This document shows positions 35,686 through 49,299 of a stretch of 64,000 nucleotides of DNA, one piece after another. How positions within the stretch are numbered: the first letter of the stretch is position 1; each line of letters starts with the position of its first letter. The notes beneath the pieces were generated by a model. It saw only the letters and a program-made list of their open reading frames with translations, searched no databases and was not told the origin of the DNA. Both the position numbers and the translations under genes were made by a program. Source of the stretch: Sapria himalayana (lineage: Eukaryota; Streptophyta; Magnoliopsida; Malpighiales; Rafflesiaceae); the NCBI GenBank assembly GCA_029783825.1, contig JAREIK010002053.1:248001-312000 (forward strand), in the 5' to 3' direction.

Positions 35686-36907
35686 TGATGGCAAGGCACC
35701 CTAACTTAGAAAGCTCAAATGGCCAATAATTGATGAACCTTTTGAAATAGCACAAAATAGATTCAAAGGGGATTGATGTAGATTGACCTTATATCATGAC
35801 TCCCTCATGAAAGACATGGAGCATAGGGTAGTTCACTTAGCTACATACCATAGAGCATCTTAAGGCCTTTCTAAAAAATACAAATGACTAAACTATTAAG
35901 AGTCATAAGAAAAGGTTGAAAACTATTATTACCTACTAGAAGAAAGAACATACTTCACTTAGTTTGAGAAAAATATTTTTTCTCATTTGGTAAAAGTCAT
36001 GATAATTATTCAAAGATTAACAATAATAGAGAAAACAATAACCAAAGTAGTAATTTATGCATTTTGTAGGTAATTCCTCCCTAACTAGCTATCTATTCAA
36101 ATATTTTATTTTTCCCATATCAGGTGAACTCCTAATTAAAGATAAAAGAAAGCCTTTTTTTATTAAGTTTTTATAGATCCAATTTCTATGGGTATCACTA
36201 AGATAGTATCTGCATTTTATTTCAATATTGAGACTTGATAAGCCAGTTTAAAACAAATATGGAGGGTACCATTAATTAAGAGGAAAAGCTAGAGATAGGA
36301 AATACATCCATTTATTTAAAAACTAAAACTTTTTTTTATTATGAAAAATCAAATGAGATCAGGTCACTTAGGTATGGAAAAATCAAGAACTTAAAATGTT
36401 CTTACATATCAAATCATCCAATTGATAAAACCATGAGTTTGCTTTGTTTGAAGCCTAAGAATCTATGATTGCAATCCTCATCCACCATCTATTCTCATAA
36501 AAACTTTATCTAAAAAGATAGGTTGTTGTAGTTACTTTGTATGGACCTATTTATCAAGATCCCATCATATCAACTATGTTTATCTTTTTTATAAAAATAA
36601 TCACATTTGAATTTTTTCATCAACGGACTAACCAAACATTTTGAAAGCTATTATGATTTTTATCCTCTTTGAAAAGATATTTCATTCCCATGATGAATAC
36701 ACAAAGTTGACCAATAAATTCTCCTTTTAATATCACAAGTTAGAACAAAAATACTAAAAATATAAGTAAAAATAATACTATATTAAACTAAAGCATTTAA
36801 TATCCTTATTTAATTGATAAATGTGATTCATATTACTCATATGTTAAGTACTTTCATCAAGAATATAAAAATCAAAAAAAAAAAAGAAATGAAATTACTT
36901 CCCATCA
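35686..36907 (-). repeat. Candidate 3' LTR of minus-strand copia B
   Basis: Lies directly downstream (minus strand) of the end of the copia RNase H. It aligns with 61,119-62,659, which has the same position relative to another copia pol. Alignment stops abruptly at the left edge. The ends TGATGGCAAG and CTTCCCATCA form a short inverted repeat beginning TG and ending CA. The partner 5' LTR is not in the window. Confidence 0.6.
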
Positions 36908-36914
36908 AGCTAGT

Positions 36915-39900
36915 GTATACAAGTCCATGGTATCAAACTTAAAAGAAAGAAAGATAAGCTAAGGCTTCTTCAAGACTTTCATGAAGATATCTGCTAGCTA
37001 CTCTATTTCTTGATGTATGTTATAGTAATAGTCTCATCCTGAATTTTCTCTCTAAGAAAGAAGTTATTTATTTTCATGTGTTTTGTCTACTCATGAAAGA
37101 TTGAAAGTTATTTTACTCATTACCTGATAGTCATTGTAAAGGGTATTGGGAGAAGAAAGAGTATACCTGATCTCATAGAGTAGATCATGAATCCAAAGAA
37201 TCTCACAAGTAACTATCATCATCCTTTTACTAGATCTCAAAACAATAGTTTGACTCTTACATTTCTAAGCAGCAAGAATGTATCCAATAAAAGTATAAAT
37301 TTATATCATATATCTTCTCTTTGTGCATGATGGTGCCCAACTCTAATATAAATATCCAATCAACTAGAAATATTCATAATTCCTGAAATAGATATAATGT
37401 CCTAGAAACTTCATCATATATCTCAATATGTGAAGAGCTACTTCACAATGAACATATAAAAAAGAACCTTAAAAATTACTAAATATATTGATTATGTATG
37501 TTATATTAAATAACATACTAGATATATAAGTAATATTACCTTTGATTTTATTATAAGTAATAGAGTCAATTTGAAAGGTTGCATCAAAAGTGAACTCAAT
37601 ACCTAGACCACTAGGAATAACTATTATAGCACAACTCAAAAAATCAACTTTCACAAGAGTATTAAGTGCATATCCTTTATGTGAAAAGATGATACCCATA
37701 ATAGAATAAGTCATTACATGCCAAGAAAGTATATGAGTCTTTCAATGTCTTTTATCTAAAACTATGCTTGATGGTACTCTCTGAGTTGGGTAATTTTTAA
37801 TGCATCATCTCTAATAATGATAGTGTCAACCACATAAATAATAATCAAAATTATCTTGTTATTAAAATTCTAATGAAAAAAAATTAAATGATACCTTAAT
37901 ATATATGTGCAACATAAATGAGGTGAATATTTTTTAAACCCTCTCAAACTAGGCTTTGAGTGAATATTTCATTCAAAATAATACCCACCATAATCTACCA
38001 ACAACTTCTAATTATGCTACTATAAACCCATGTAACTACTCTATGTACACCTCTTCCTCAAGGTCACCATGAATAAATTCATTCTTCTTATCTAGTTGAT
38101 GTATATTTTAACTATAAGATACTATAAAATAATTAAAAATACATACTCATGTTGTATTGGATATGAGAGAGTAGGTGTGTTGGTAGTCAATATCAAATGT
38201 CTGGGTGAATCTACTCACTATAAGTCTCACCTTAAGGTGATATACCTTCCCAACTATACTTATCTTCATAATGAACACTTACCTATAATCAATAGCATAA
38301 CTTTCTACAAGTCATAGGTGCTAGTTCTCAAGTCCCTTTAGAGTGGACGACATGAATCTCTTCTATCATAGCCTAGTACCATCTTATATGAAAATATGTT
38401 TTATAAGAAGACTTTGGTATCCTTGAACTATCAAGAGAAGTAATAAAAGATATAAAAAAATCAACATGATGACAATATGATAAAACTCATGAAATCAAGT
38501 ATTAAGGATATCTATCCTATCACTTTATGAGAGAAATTGATAAGTCAAGATTAGAGAGGTTGGCTTCATGATCATTTAGCTCCTCGATAGACTCCTCATT
38601 GGTCTTAGTAGGCTAGGTATGTCTCTCTCTCTTGGTATAAACTCTAAGTCTTTGGGTGGTTAATTATTCAGGTTACTAACTCAATATAAGTCTGTACTTG
38701 TGAGGACTCACAGACTGCTACATCATATGGACCTAAAGGAGATCTCCCTACTAGAAAAAACTCACTCTCTACAAAATCAATATCATCTGAATTTATTGGT
38801 AGATATAATAACTTAAAAAGATTAACATCATATAAAGTACCAACAATCTCAGATGTAGTCAATGAGTGACTCTCTCTACTAGATAATAGTCCAGCCAAGA
38901 CTATAGGTAATGAATTTAGGGTGATGGATGCAGATGCAATAATTACATACACATTCTTCCTAAATTCTTTTAAAAATAGCCTTAATAAAAAAAATAATAT
39001 CAATACTTACTAAAATCCTTCTATTATTTTGTGAAAAATACTTGTACCCTATTTTGCTACTTGAGTATCCAAGGAAAGTGCATCTCAATGTCCTAAAAAT
39101 TAATTTGTCTCATCTTAGAGATCGATTGAAAACATAATATATGCACAGAAAAACTCTAGAAGGTAAACTAAATCAATTCTCTCTAGGATATATGATCCTA
39201 AAATGTACATGCTGATAAATGGCATAATATGACATCTGATTATTGAGGTAAATTATTTTAAAAGTACACCTCTCCAAAAATATTTTATAACACTTTTCCA
39301 AGTATTAGTGTCTGAGTCATTTCAATTAAATATATTTTTATTCCTTTCAGCTACCACAAATTTATTAGGGTGTTTCGCTATAGGATGTATTCTATATTCT
39401 TATGATCCATATAGAAAGTATGATCTCAGACTGATAATATTTTAATGTTACCACTTTTCAATTTTTTAATATTTTTTCAAATTGATTTTTTTTTTATTTT
39501 ATGAAAAACTTGAATAAAAGAAAAAACTTGTGATCTATCTCACAAGACTCGTATATATCTCAAGAAATAAACAACAAAACAATTAGATACCTAAATCCTT
39601 CTTTAGTCTTATCTCTAATGAGTGCTCATACAAATGAGCATATGAAATTGATTGAGTCCCTACTTAAGTTAGACTAGCATGAATGATATGGAACTTTGAT
39701 ATGTTTTCCTAATTGGCATACATGAGATGCCTCACACTCAAGTCAAAATACCTTTAAGACTAGGATAAAATATTTTCAACTTGGAAAATGATGAGTGATC
39801 GAACTAAGAATGTAGAAGTAAAATATCCAACACACTCAAATATCTAGAAAAAGATATTACCGTCAAAAAGATATCATAAAATCTCCATTACTCGATCTCA

Positions 39901-40205
39901 AATGGAGTGTTCCTAAAAGTCTCTCATTGCTCCACATAAACATCAATAGAAGTAAAACAAAAGTCATAGCTATATTGTCTGAAAAGATAACACATAAAGA
40001 GTGAACTAATAGAACAATCAGGAATAACCAAGACAAGAGGAAGTAAAAAAGAGCCAAGTTGGATATTATTATATCCAATGATTTTAAATGTTTGGTACTA
40101 CAATAATATTTTCAGAATAAAAAAAATATAAATAATAGGATATGATACCCGATCACATGAGTGTTATCTCCTTGTCGTTAATTTAGGAGTCTACATTGAG
40201 TGTGT
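36915..40205 (-). pseudogene. Ty1/copia protease-integrase-RT-RNase H remnant (copia B)
   Basis: The minus strand, from 40,205 down, gives a protease trace (about 40,150-40,200) and integrase aligned with 16,850-18,115 (about 40,080-38,940). RT then shows KNEFIHGDLEEEVYIE (about 38,060-38,110) and YVVDTIIIRDD (about 37,800-37,845), where the first catalytic Asp of YVDD is Val. SHKGYALNTL follows near 37,680. RNase H ends with TKHMKINNF, REKIQDETITITYI and LADIFMKVLKKP (36,960-37,110). Stops occur throughout. The conserved order leaves no doubt about the family. It ends at the candidate LTR and begins at a (TG)n block in place of gag. Confidence 0.88.
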
Positions 40206-40510
40206 GTGTGTGTGTGTAGAAGTGTGTGTGTGTGTGTGTGTATTGTTACACTTGCTACTATGTAGATACAATTTGTGTAGTTTATGTAAATGTATAACAA
40301 TAGGCATGTATGTACATGTGTGTGTAAATAGCCAGAAATATTATTGTATAAATATATACAAATACATACTTGAGTACTATAGTACACACATATTTACTCA
40401 TAAATACATGTATAATGATGTATATATAAATGTATAATAGTTTACGTGAATATAGATGTATATAGATACTATAATATGTGCATATACAATGATTTATAAA
40501 TACATGTCAA
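40201..40510. repeat. (TG)n and TA-rich repeat block
   Basis: (TG)n at about 40,200-40,240 with one AGAAG interruption, then TA-rich sequence with the words seen at 1-480 and 18.1-19.6 kb. As at 18.12 kb it starts at the protease end of a copia remnant. Confidence 0.88.
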
Positions 40511-41009
40511 GTGATCATGTTTATGATTGCATCACACATACCTTCGCTCTTTTATAATAGGGAATTTAATCCACCCTTTCATTTCTCAAACACAAATTCA
40601 ATCAAGTAATTATCAAAGGCTTAGCATATTCTTTTAAGCTGCATTTTGCTTTCAAAATGTATTATTCCATTATTAGTTCCGCTTCTTCAATGTTATTGTT
40701 CATAAAATTGAACAATGTTTTCTAAACCATCCAACCAACCTTCATATGGGTGTGGTAGTGGTAAGTGGATAATTTTAAAAAAAATCTTTTTTTGGTAAAC
40801 TATAAAATTGATGTTGTTACTTTAATTCATACTTATTCCAATTCATTTTTTAAATAACTCTTTATTCATCATCTTGCAGAGGTATCTATCTTTCTTGTAT
40901 CATTGATCATTTATACAGATTATATTTGTTTTAATGTTTTGGTATGAATATTAATGGATATAGATATTATATAGAATTAAAAATTCAATATATCAAAGAT
41001 TTATGCATG
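40511..41009. other. AT-rich spacer, nothing recognised
   Basis: No domain, RNA or repeat signature. Confidence 0.6.
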
Positions 41010-41860
41010 TTGATCATGGTAGGCATGATAAGTAAGTCATGAAATACACTCTCATAGATTGATAAAAAAACATTGATATCTATTCTAACCTTAATGGGTG
41101 AGATAAATCAATGTATGAAAATATGAGATAGAGATAAGTTTAATCTTTATAAGTATGATGTGCATAAAACCAAAAATATGAATATATGTATGACCAATAT
41201 ATTATGTATATTCTAGAAGAAACAACCTCGAGTGATGTAATGGTTAATTTAAATATCTAACCTAGAAATTTCATCATAATGCGTGTCATGTTTCGGTCAT
41301 AATAGATTGTGATAGATAAGCCACGTGGAACACACAAAAGAAGGTTTTTCATATGGTGATGACAACCCTAGGAGTCAATTCCTCTTGTATGATTTCTATA
41401 AATGTCATCATATGAAGATGTATGTTAATTGTCATAAGTATATTTCTTACAAAGTTAAAAGTATAAACATATTTATTACCATATCATCTCACATCTTTAA
41501 GACATTAGAGATAAAGAATATAAATGTATATTCGAAGTAATCATCAAGGGTAGTTAAAGCATCACCTAAAGAGAGTATATGTGAATATGACTCATGAATA
41601 GAATAATGTGTGACTTTGATGTTGAAATACTATGGAAACATCTACAAAGAGATCATCCTTGGTAGTGATAGTCCAAAGATGATAGCCACATTGTAAGCTA
41701 AGAAGGCAATATATATTTTTATATTAAGTTACCTTTTATCTAACAAATGAACACAACATTGACCAAATACTAAAAATGTATCATCAATATTGTGATTTGT
41801 TATGATGCTCAATTTTAAGGACTAGGCAATGTCCCAAAAGCTCTTTGAGTGAGGGTCTAT
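41010..41860 (+). repeat. Repeat R1c (direct orientation)
   Basis: Shares with R1a/R1b the run TATTCTAACCTTAATGGGTGAGATAAA, TATTATGTATATTCTAGAAGAA, TATTCGAAGTAATCATCAAGGGTAG, TGTTGAAATACTATGGAAAC (compare 8,240-8,900 and 13,690-14,290). The sequence from about 41,860 to 42,486 has related words but no clean alignment. Confidence 0.65.
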
Positions 41861-42486
41861 GATTCTTCCAGTCTCAAAAATATATGAATTATTCAAATAG
41901 TAATATAAAATTTCGTTTAGAAATCTATCTCATAGAGATTATATAAGCAATTCAATCAACTAATGATGAGTTAACAACTACTCTAATTAAAAGGATAAAA
42001 CTCAATTTTTGCTTAGACTTTTAGATTCTACTTTTGATCCATTTCATTATGTATGATGGCTTGTCTATATTATCTAGTTGTTATTATTCTTAGTTACATA
42101 ATAAATGTTGGATTATTATGAAAATGGCCTAGTGTACTACAAACATACAAGGTGGTTGTTGTCATGATTTTGTTAAAACACTTGATTTTATGGTAAGGTG
42201 TGTCCAAAATGCTAGTTAGGAGAGGGTCTCTCATCCATCATCTTTCTAGAAGTATAAAAGTTGTATAATCACAATAAATACAAGGATTGCACATGCATGT
42301 TAGACTAGTCAATGATAATTAATAGATATTCTAGTAAGTATGATAAATATGATTTAAATCATATATCTTTTATTTTATGGATGATTCATATTTTTACTTG
42401 TGATGGAATTTATAAATAGTCTTATTGTTATTATTCTTAGTTATAGAACAAAGGATAAATAACTATGAAATGTTCTATAGCCCTAC

Positions 42487-43325
42487 CAGTATACAAAATA
42501 GTTATCAACTATTGAACATTTCTCAATGATGGTTCGCTCATAACTATCACATCGATACTTTACCACTGAAATAATACATTATTTCTACTCAAAAGTCATT
42601 CAAAAGTCCTCATGTTTTAGGCAACTGATTAACTATCCTTGTTAGTTACTTCGAATACTTCTGCTTATTCTCTAACCCTTAGTATTTTTCTTGATGAGAA
42701 TTACTAGGGTAATAAATTTTATTTTGTACGTTTGGTTTTGTTAATACTTTACTCCAATTAACACATATCTTCCTTTTTGTTTCACTAATAGCAACCATTT
42801 GAAAAAAGTAACTCATGAGATTGTTACCATCATATGAATCACATCCATCAATGCATGTCGCATGGCTATATATCATCATCCCCTATTATGATAGGTGATT
42901 TTCATACTAAACTTAGTTATCAACTATTGAGATTTTCTCAATAATGGTTTCCTCATAACTATCTCATTGGTACTTTACCACTGAGTCAACACATAATTTT
43001 TACTTAAAAGTCATTCACAAGTTCTCACCTTTTAGTCAACTCATTAAATATCCTTATTAGTTGCTTCGAATACTCTTGCATATTATCTTACCTTTAGTGT
43101 CTTTCTTGATGAGATATAATATGGTAATACATGTATTTGTACTTTTGGTTTCGTTAATGCTATACACATATAATTAATATGGTTTCTTTTGTGTTTCACT
43201 GGTGGAAACCTTTTGATAAATGTTACTCATAAGACTATTACCATCATATGAATCACATCCATCTATATCTATCGCATGGCTTACTTATCATCCCCTATTA
43301 TAACAGGTAACTCCATAATAAAGGT
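42487..43325 (-). repeat. R1 core duplicated in tandem, 415-bp period, inverted
   Basis: Two units (about 42,487-42,900 and 42,902-43,325) share TTATCAACTATTGA, GGTACTTTACCACTGA, AAAAGTCATTCA, ATGAATCACATCCATC and ATCATCCCCTATTAT in order, with a 415-bp offset. Read on the minus strand they match the R1 core at 8,460-8,900 and 13,880-14,300. Roughly 85 percent alike to each other by eye. No coding. Confidence 0.85.
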
Positions 43326-44164
43326 AAAATTCTTAGGAAAATATCTATTTATCACCCAACATTATTTGATTTAGTTCATCTAAGACATACATAATAAAGT
43401 TGCATATAAAAGTATTCATACTTTTAGTTCACTACATCATGGTACTTGTGAGAGTATCTCAAGTCAGGTTTTAGCATATAGGTTTGTATCAGGTACTATG
43501 TTATAACTTTGTAATACTACCTAATTTTGTTGGTTATTCAATATCCCAAAAGCTCATTGGCGAGAGTATCTCATCAACAAAGATCCATACGTGCACATGT
43601 TTTACAAGTAGTAAAGATGACTTTCATCTATATATCAATCCAATAATGATTGTATTGATATTTAAGTTATTCAATAATAAGATAACTCAATTTTAATAAA
43701 TTAAATTTTCAAATTGTAGAATTAATTTTAGATCCATAAATTTATTCATTTTATTTATGTGATGTATTTTCAAATTAGCTCAAATTATATTATGTTTGAA
43801 TATAGAATAAATATTGGGTTGTTGTGTAATGACTCCTTTCCCTAATGGCATATAAAGTAGTTATTATCATTGAGCTCATCCAAATGATAGTCTCCTCATA
43901 ACTATCTCCTTAGTACATCACTAGCGAGATAATAATTTATCTCGACTCGAGAATCATTTATAATATCATACCTTATAGATAACTCATCAATTACCCTTGA
44001 AGGTTACTTTATATGTATACTCTTATTCTCTAGTATTATGTATCATAAATACAAAGAATTAAGATGATTTGTAAAAATTTATACTTTTAGCTTCGCTAGC
44101 ATCATACTCATACAAATAATATTTACTTTCCTCAAGTTTTATCAGTGGGGACCATAATAGTATT
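43326..44164 (-). repeat. Further inverted R1-family sequence
   Basis: CAATATCCCAAAAGCTCATTGG and GAGAGTATCTCATCAACAAAG (about 43,545-43,580) are the reverse complement of the R1 right-end motif (GATGAGATACACT..CCAACAAACTTTTGGGA). A third, weaker core copy lies at about 43,860-44,170. Confidence 0.6.
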
Positions 44165-47100
44165 CTCAAAGTCCTTAGTCACTCATTATTGGTAAAATAA
44201 TAATGAATCAAGACTAGAATGGAATGAGTCTGATGAATTTGTTTTACTAATAATGATTATGTGACATTAAATTAGCTCATAGGTACTTATTAGAAAAAAT
44301 TATTTTAAATTAAACCTCTATGAGAATATTATATAAAGTAAATGTCATAAGTAGTTCTTATATTGTGATGTTTTTAGTGCATAGAATTTAATTCATAATT
44401 GATTCATATATAAAGAACTCTATATCTTGACACAACCCAATGTCATTTAATATAGGATGATAATATAGACTTCATCATATAGGGACATATGTATGAATAA
44501 AAATAAAAAATTTCTCTTTTCAAGTAGGATGTCTCTAGGTGTATCAATAAGTGAGACTAAAAAAATATATTGTCTCACTCAAATAAATTAATAAGAGTTA
44601 TTAAAAAAATTTTTTATCAGTCAATTTTAGATCGAGAAATACAATTGAATTATAAAAGGATGTCTTATTTAATATCTTATTTTCAATTAAGATCAAGTGT
44701 GATAAAATGAATATATCATTGAATATGAATTAAGGTGTCTAATATTTATATTACTTGGATTACAATAATATCTTGCTAAAAGGACACATATGACTTGTCA
44801 GCCCAAAATGATTGTTTTGGCCTACTACCAATATTATGTGAACTTAGAGGGTCGTACCCTTAGACTGAATTGAAAACCAAGTATTGAATTAGAATAAAAT
44901 AATACATAGTATTACAATGTGATTTAAACACTTAGTTAAATGTGGTTAGTTTTCAATAAAACTATAAGAGAGTTTGTTTTGATAAAATGATATGTTATTC
45001 AAAAATATTAATTTATAGAAATACTCTAAGATGATTTTTAAAATATTTGCAGTCTAAAAACACACAAATATGTTTAAGAAACACATATAGTTAGTTTTTT
45101 TAAAGAAAACACATCATTCATAATATGTTTTTTTTAGAAAATACAAAATAAAAAAATTTGTATAAGAACTCAATGGCTTGTTTTTAAAATAGATTGCATG
45201 CCCCATAAAAACACCCCATAGAATGTTCATGACACACAAGTGTTTTTATGATAACACACGTCATGTGGTTCATTGAAAAATGAATAAAAAAATATATTAT
45301 CAAAACCAATGATTAGACACATATCTCACATAAAAAAAATCAACCAAGAATTAATTAGAACTCAGATTATCAAAATCATTTTTTATATGAATGATATGTG
45401 CAATCATAAAATATATGTTTTATATGATATATAGAAAATATGAGAAATTTTTTTGAAGTTATGTTGGTGAACATAATATATTATGCTAACAACATTGTTT
45501 TAATAAGTATGTGTGAAAACATATTTTAATAAGTGTGTGTGAAAACATATAAATATTATTTTCTTGTTAAGATAAAAGAATTTGTGAAACAAAACGAGGG
45601 TACAGCCTTGTAAACTTTTGGTTTCTTAAGTGTTGGTGAACTTATTCATTGATGTGGATTTCTTTTATAGGGTGTCAATGAATCAGTTATACATGAAAGC
45701 ACTAGATTTTTTAGAGAATTAAGGAAATTTTGTATTATGTAATTAGTTAATAAAATTAATGGGCACCTCACTTGGTTTAATGAAATATATTACATTTAAA
45801 TCTATTAATTACCAATCTCAAATTCCTATATTGATTAGAATAGTTATATAGCTTATGGGCGGGCAAAATTTGTTGCAAAATATACTTTTTAAATACAATA
45901 AACCCCAATAGAAGAATCCTCACCACATGTCTAAAAGCCCATTTCATTGACTTCCTCTTCAATTGCAATTGAATTCTTTGTTTTTTGTTGTTGTTCTTGA
46001 GAATTAGTGAAACTCACTCCAACTTTACCTGTTTGAGTAGACATCATATTTTCTCACATCAAATTGGAAGTTCAAAGGCTATCAATATATAACAAGTTGT
46101 GTTTTCAAGAAAAGTCAGAGAAACTCCATTGCTATCAATATCCAACTTGTTGGAAATTATCACTACAACAATATGGGCTTTAGGAATAATCCATGCTCGA
46201 TCAGAGACTCAGAGGTTTGAGAATTCAACTTGCATGGAAGAAAAACAAGATGACAAATGAACAACCATATTTTTTTCCTAATTGATGAAGGCATCTTACT
46301 GAATGGAATAAAAAAGATTGTTCATCTTGCACTTCTAGATTGAAGTGATGGATTAGCTAAGAAATAGAAGTATTTCATTATTGACATGGCTATGCTATGA
46401 ATAAAGCTGGCTAGGAGAGGTGGAAACTCGAGTAGAAAGCACCACATTCTTCCTCTTATACCTTATTCAATAATAATTGCATGTCGACTATTGTCACAAA
46501 TGAATGAAAATGAGTTGTGATCCTGAATCATGCATTGGATGGATGCTTGAGCATTGAGAAGGAAGATTATTTTCAAAGTTAGAATGCCATGGAGAGATAG
46601 TGTTTGCGATCCATTGATCTCTGATCGAAAAAATTTATTAAAGTTTCATGTGAAGTCTACACAGTTAAGACTTTTCACTCTTAGCAAAGTCAAACATCTA
46701 AGTAACTTAAAGAAGGTAAATCAACCAAGACCTCATGAGTAGCTTTGATCAAGAGTGGATAAAGGGTTTGAAGAAAAATAAAGATGATCATCACTTGGTT
46801 TCATTTGATGGAAACAATCAACAAGTTGGATGATGGGATGACCATACAAGTCTAGCCCTTGATATGATATTAGTCAAAGCGAGCATAGAAAACTATAATT
46901 GTGAAAAGTTTGGAAGATCTGGTTGAGTAAAGTGAAAGTCTCATAGATTCATTCTCAAGGTGGCATAGATTAGAATTAGAATAAGAAGAGACGAATCAAA
47001 GAAACATCAATTTTTTTTTTCCTAGAGTTTAATTTGATCCTTCCAGTAAGATATGACATATTCGAATTCTGATAACTTTGACATGAAAATATGGACAATC

Positions 47101-47195
47101 CTCTTATCCTCACGTTTCCTCAATGGTTTTTAGCAAAGATTGTACATGGTGAATAGTTTATATATAGTTGATGCATCCTAAAGAGTAAATAGGGA
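44165..47195 (+). repeat. Repeat R3, first copy (~3 kb)
   Basis: Aligns in order with 55,350-58,070: AATAATGAATCAAGACTAGAAT, GGCCTACTACCAATATTATGTG, ATTGCATGCCCCATAAAAAC, CAATGAATCAGTTATACATGAAAG, ATTACATTTAAATCTATTAAT, AAGTCAAACATCTAAGTAAC, CAAGTCTAGCCCTTGATATGA, and ATAGTTGATGCATCC near the right edge. No recognised coding, although short open frames in the two copies overlap in part. The class is unknown; an LTR or non-autonomous transposon is possible. Confidence 0.85.
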
Positions 47196-48784
47196 CCATC
47201 CTCAATGTTTTTTAGCAAGTGTCACATCCTTGGACCATTGCTTTTTTTTTCACGCAATTTTTAAATAAAAAAAACTTAATGGTTTTATATTAATTGTTAA
47301 CTCGACACCATTTAAATGAGAGCACTTATTCTCATGTAAATTAAGTTAATATTAAATCCAAAACAAATGACTTAATCTTAAACCAAGAACAAATAAATCT
47401 TGTCTGTTCAACTCGGGCATACCCAAAAATCTCCTCATCTATCCTATTTGGGTAAACAGATGTAGGTTGTTATTTTAAATTTTAAAAATCCAAGTCACAT
47501 AAATTTTAGTTTTTTCTCATATACTAAAAAATTATTTCTTGTTACTCATACAAGAAAAGATTTTCATAAAATTAAAAATACTCACATAGCATACTTAGGC
47601 CTCGACTTTTCCCTCCAAATTATTAGTTCTCCCTTGATCCAACAGGTTCCCAATAGCAATCATACTAAAGGTGTTCACTTTTACTCATAATTCATAAGCT
47701 TCCTCTTGATTAGTATAATCCTCGAAAGTGGTTGGAGTAAAACTCATAACAACAAGGATTCCTTCGAGATTCTTGCTTATTTTAGAACAAGTATCTAAAT
47801 CAACATTGTTCATATTTGATCTCATCGAATAAGGAGGTGAAAGCATCACAATAGTATGACTTTTCCTAGACATACTAATTATCCTATCATTGTTTGGTGA
47901 CTTTCAAATTGTAAGTGTAAATTATTTTATAGTGAAAATTATAAAATCCTCACAAACATATCTAAGTCTATATAACTTAAAGTCAATACTTGTAATTTTC
48001 AACCAAGTATCCAAGTCTATCTAAGCTAATTCAAGCTAGGATAATATAGAGGGAATGTGTTCTTTTAACCCTCATTATAATCAATGACTCTTTTGTTAAG
48101 TTCTATTGGCTTTCCCCAAAATTCCTAACAAGACTCATAGTCCAACATTTTCATGGACAGTCAGTTCATTCAAATAACCATGATATATTAGACATCCTTG
48201 AGAAGCAATTGATAATTTGAATTTGTCTCAAAACAAACATCTATAATGTTTAGTATCCTTGATGTCCTTTAATCACCCATATTGACTAATCTATAGTTTC
48301 TAGGGGGGGGGACTAGTTAGGGTTCAAAGTGAAATGCAAGGTGATAGTATATCTACCACCCAATCACACTTATGACCAACTTTGTTATATAGTCCAACAC
48401 TGCTTAAAAAAGCAATGTTACCCTTTACGACAAAAGTATCAACCACTTTTTCTCTCTTATCTCTCTTGTTGTCCTCGTCTTGTAGTTTCTTTCACTTGGA
48501 ACATTCTCTCTTCAAGTATCATGCTTGGTTATAGTAGTAACACTTTATCATGAGCATGACTATGAATTTACCTTAAAGAGAACTCTCACTTCCCACCCTT
48601 AATGTAAGTTTTGAATTTTTTCTACTTCTCCTATTATTTTCCTCATAAAAAAAGATATCTAGAGAAGTCTCAATTTACATCTATCTCACTACATTACCGA
48701 CCATACTTTTAGTAATGAAAATCATGATAAAGATGTTATTTAGAGTTGAGATAATTAAAAAGGTTATATGTATCTTTCTACTCC
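47196..48784. other. AT-rich spacer, no recognised gene
   Basis: Short open frames at 47,685-47,873 (minus) and 48,329-48,553 (plus) match nothing I know. A G9 run lies at 48,303-48,311. Confidence 0.55.
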
Positions 48785-48958
48785 TAGAGCTCCTGATTGA
48801 GCTTTAAGGAGCTCGACAACAAGTTTCATGCAGCTCCTCGTAGAGCTCCATCGAGCTCAACGAGCTCATGGAGCTCGACGGAAGCACGTCGAGCTCCTTG
48901 AGCTCGACCAGGAGCTCCAGGAACTCATAATCGAGTTCCATGTAGCTCAACAAGAGAT
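48785..48958. repeat. GAGCTC palindrome cluster
   Basis: Nine perfect GAGCTC hexamers, and further variants (GAGCTT, CAGCTC, GAGTTC), occur within about 175 bp, often joined as GAGCTCGAC or GAGCTCAACGAGCTC. The patch is GC-rich against AT-rich surroundings and can fold on itself in many ways. Followed by a G-rich GATGAGA/GGGCGA stretch to about 49,015. Confidence 0.9.
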
Positions 48959-49299
48959 GGGCGATGAGAAAAGGGTGATGAGAGAAGGGCGATAGGAGAT
49001 CTGCGAGGGGCGAGATGAGTTAGTTAAGGGTATTTTTGAATTAGTAAATTTGAGTGCACCAAATATAAAATAGTTAAGAGTCTGATGTACTTTTTTTAAT
49101 TATTAAATATTTAGTTTTTTTTATTTATTTTCTTGGGAGTACACCAAAACATAATTATTCCATAATTTTTACTTCTAAGATTTGAGAATCTTTTTTAATA
49201 ATGGAAGGTGATGTTTTTTTAAATAAAGTGACAAAGAAATAAGCAAATTCGTAATTAGAAATTTAAGAGTGTAAGAACATAAATATTTTTTTTTTTGAA

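Noticed and set aside
46554..46742. Short frames in both R3 copies (46,554-46,742 and 57,425-57,610) that partly correspond
   Set aside because: Aligned regions differ by frameshifts and the shared part (SKVKHLS) is short; no support for a shared protein.
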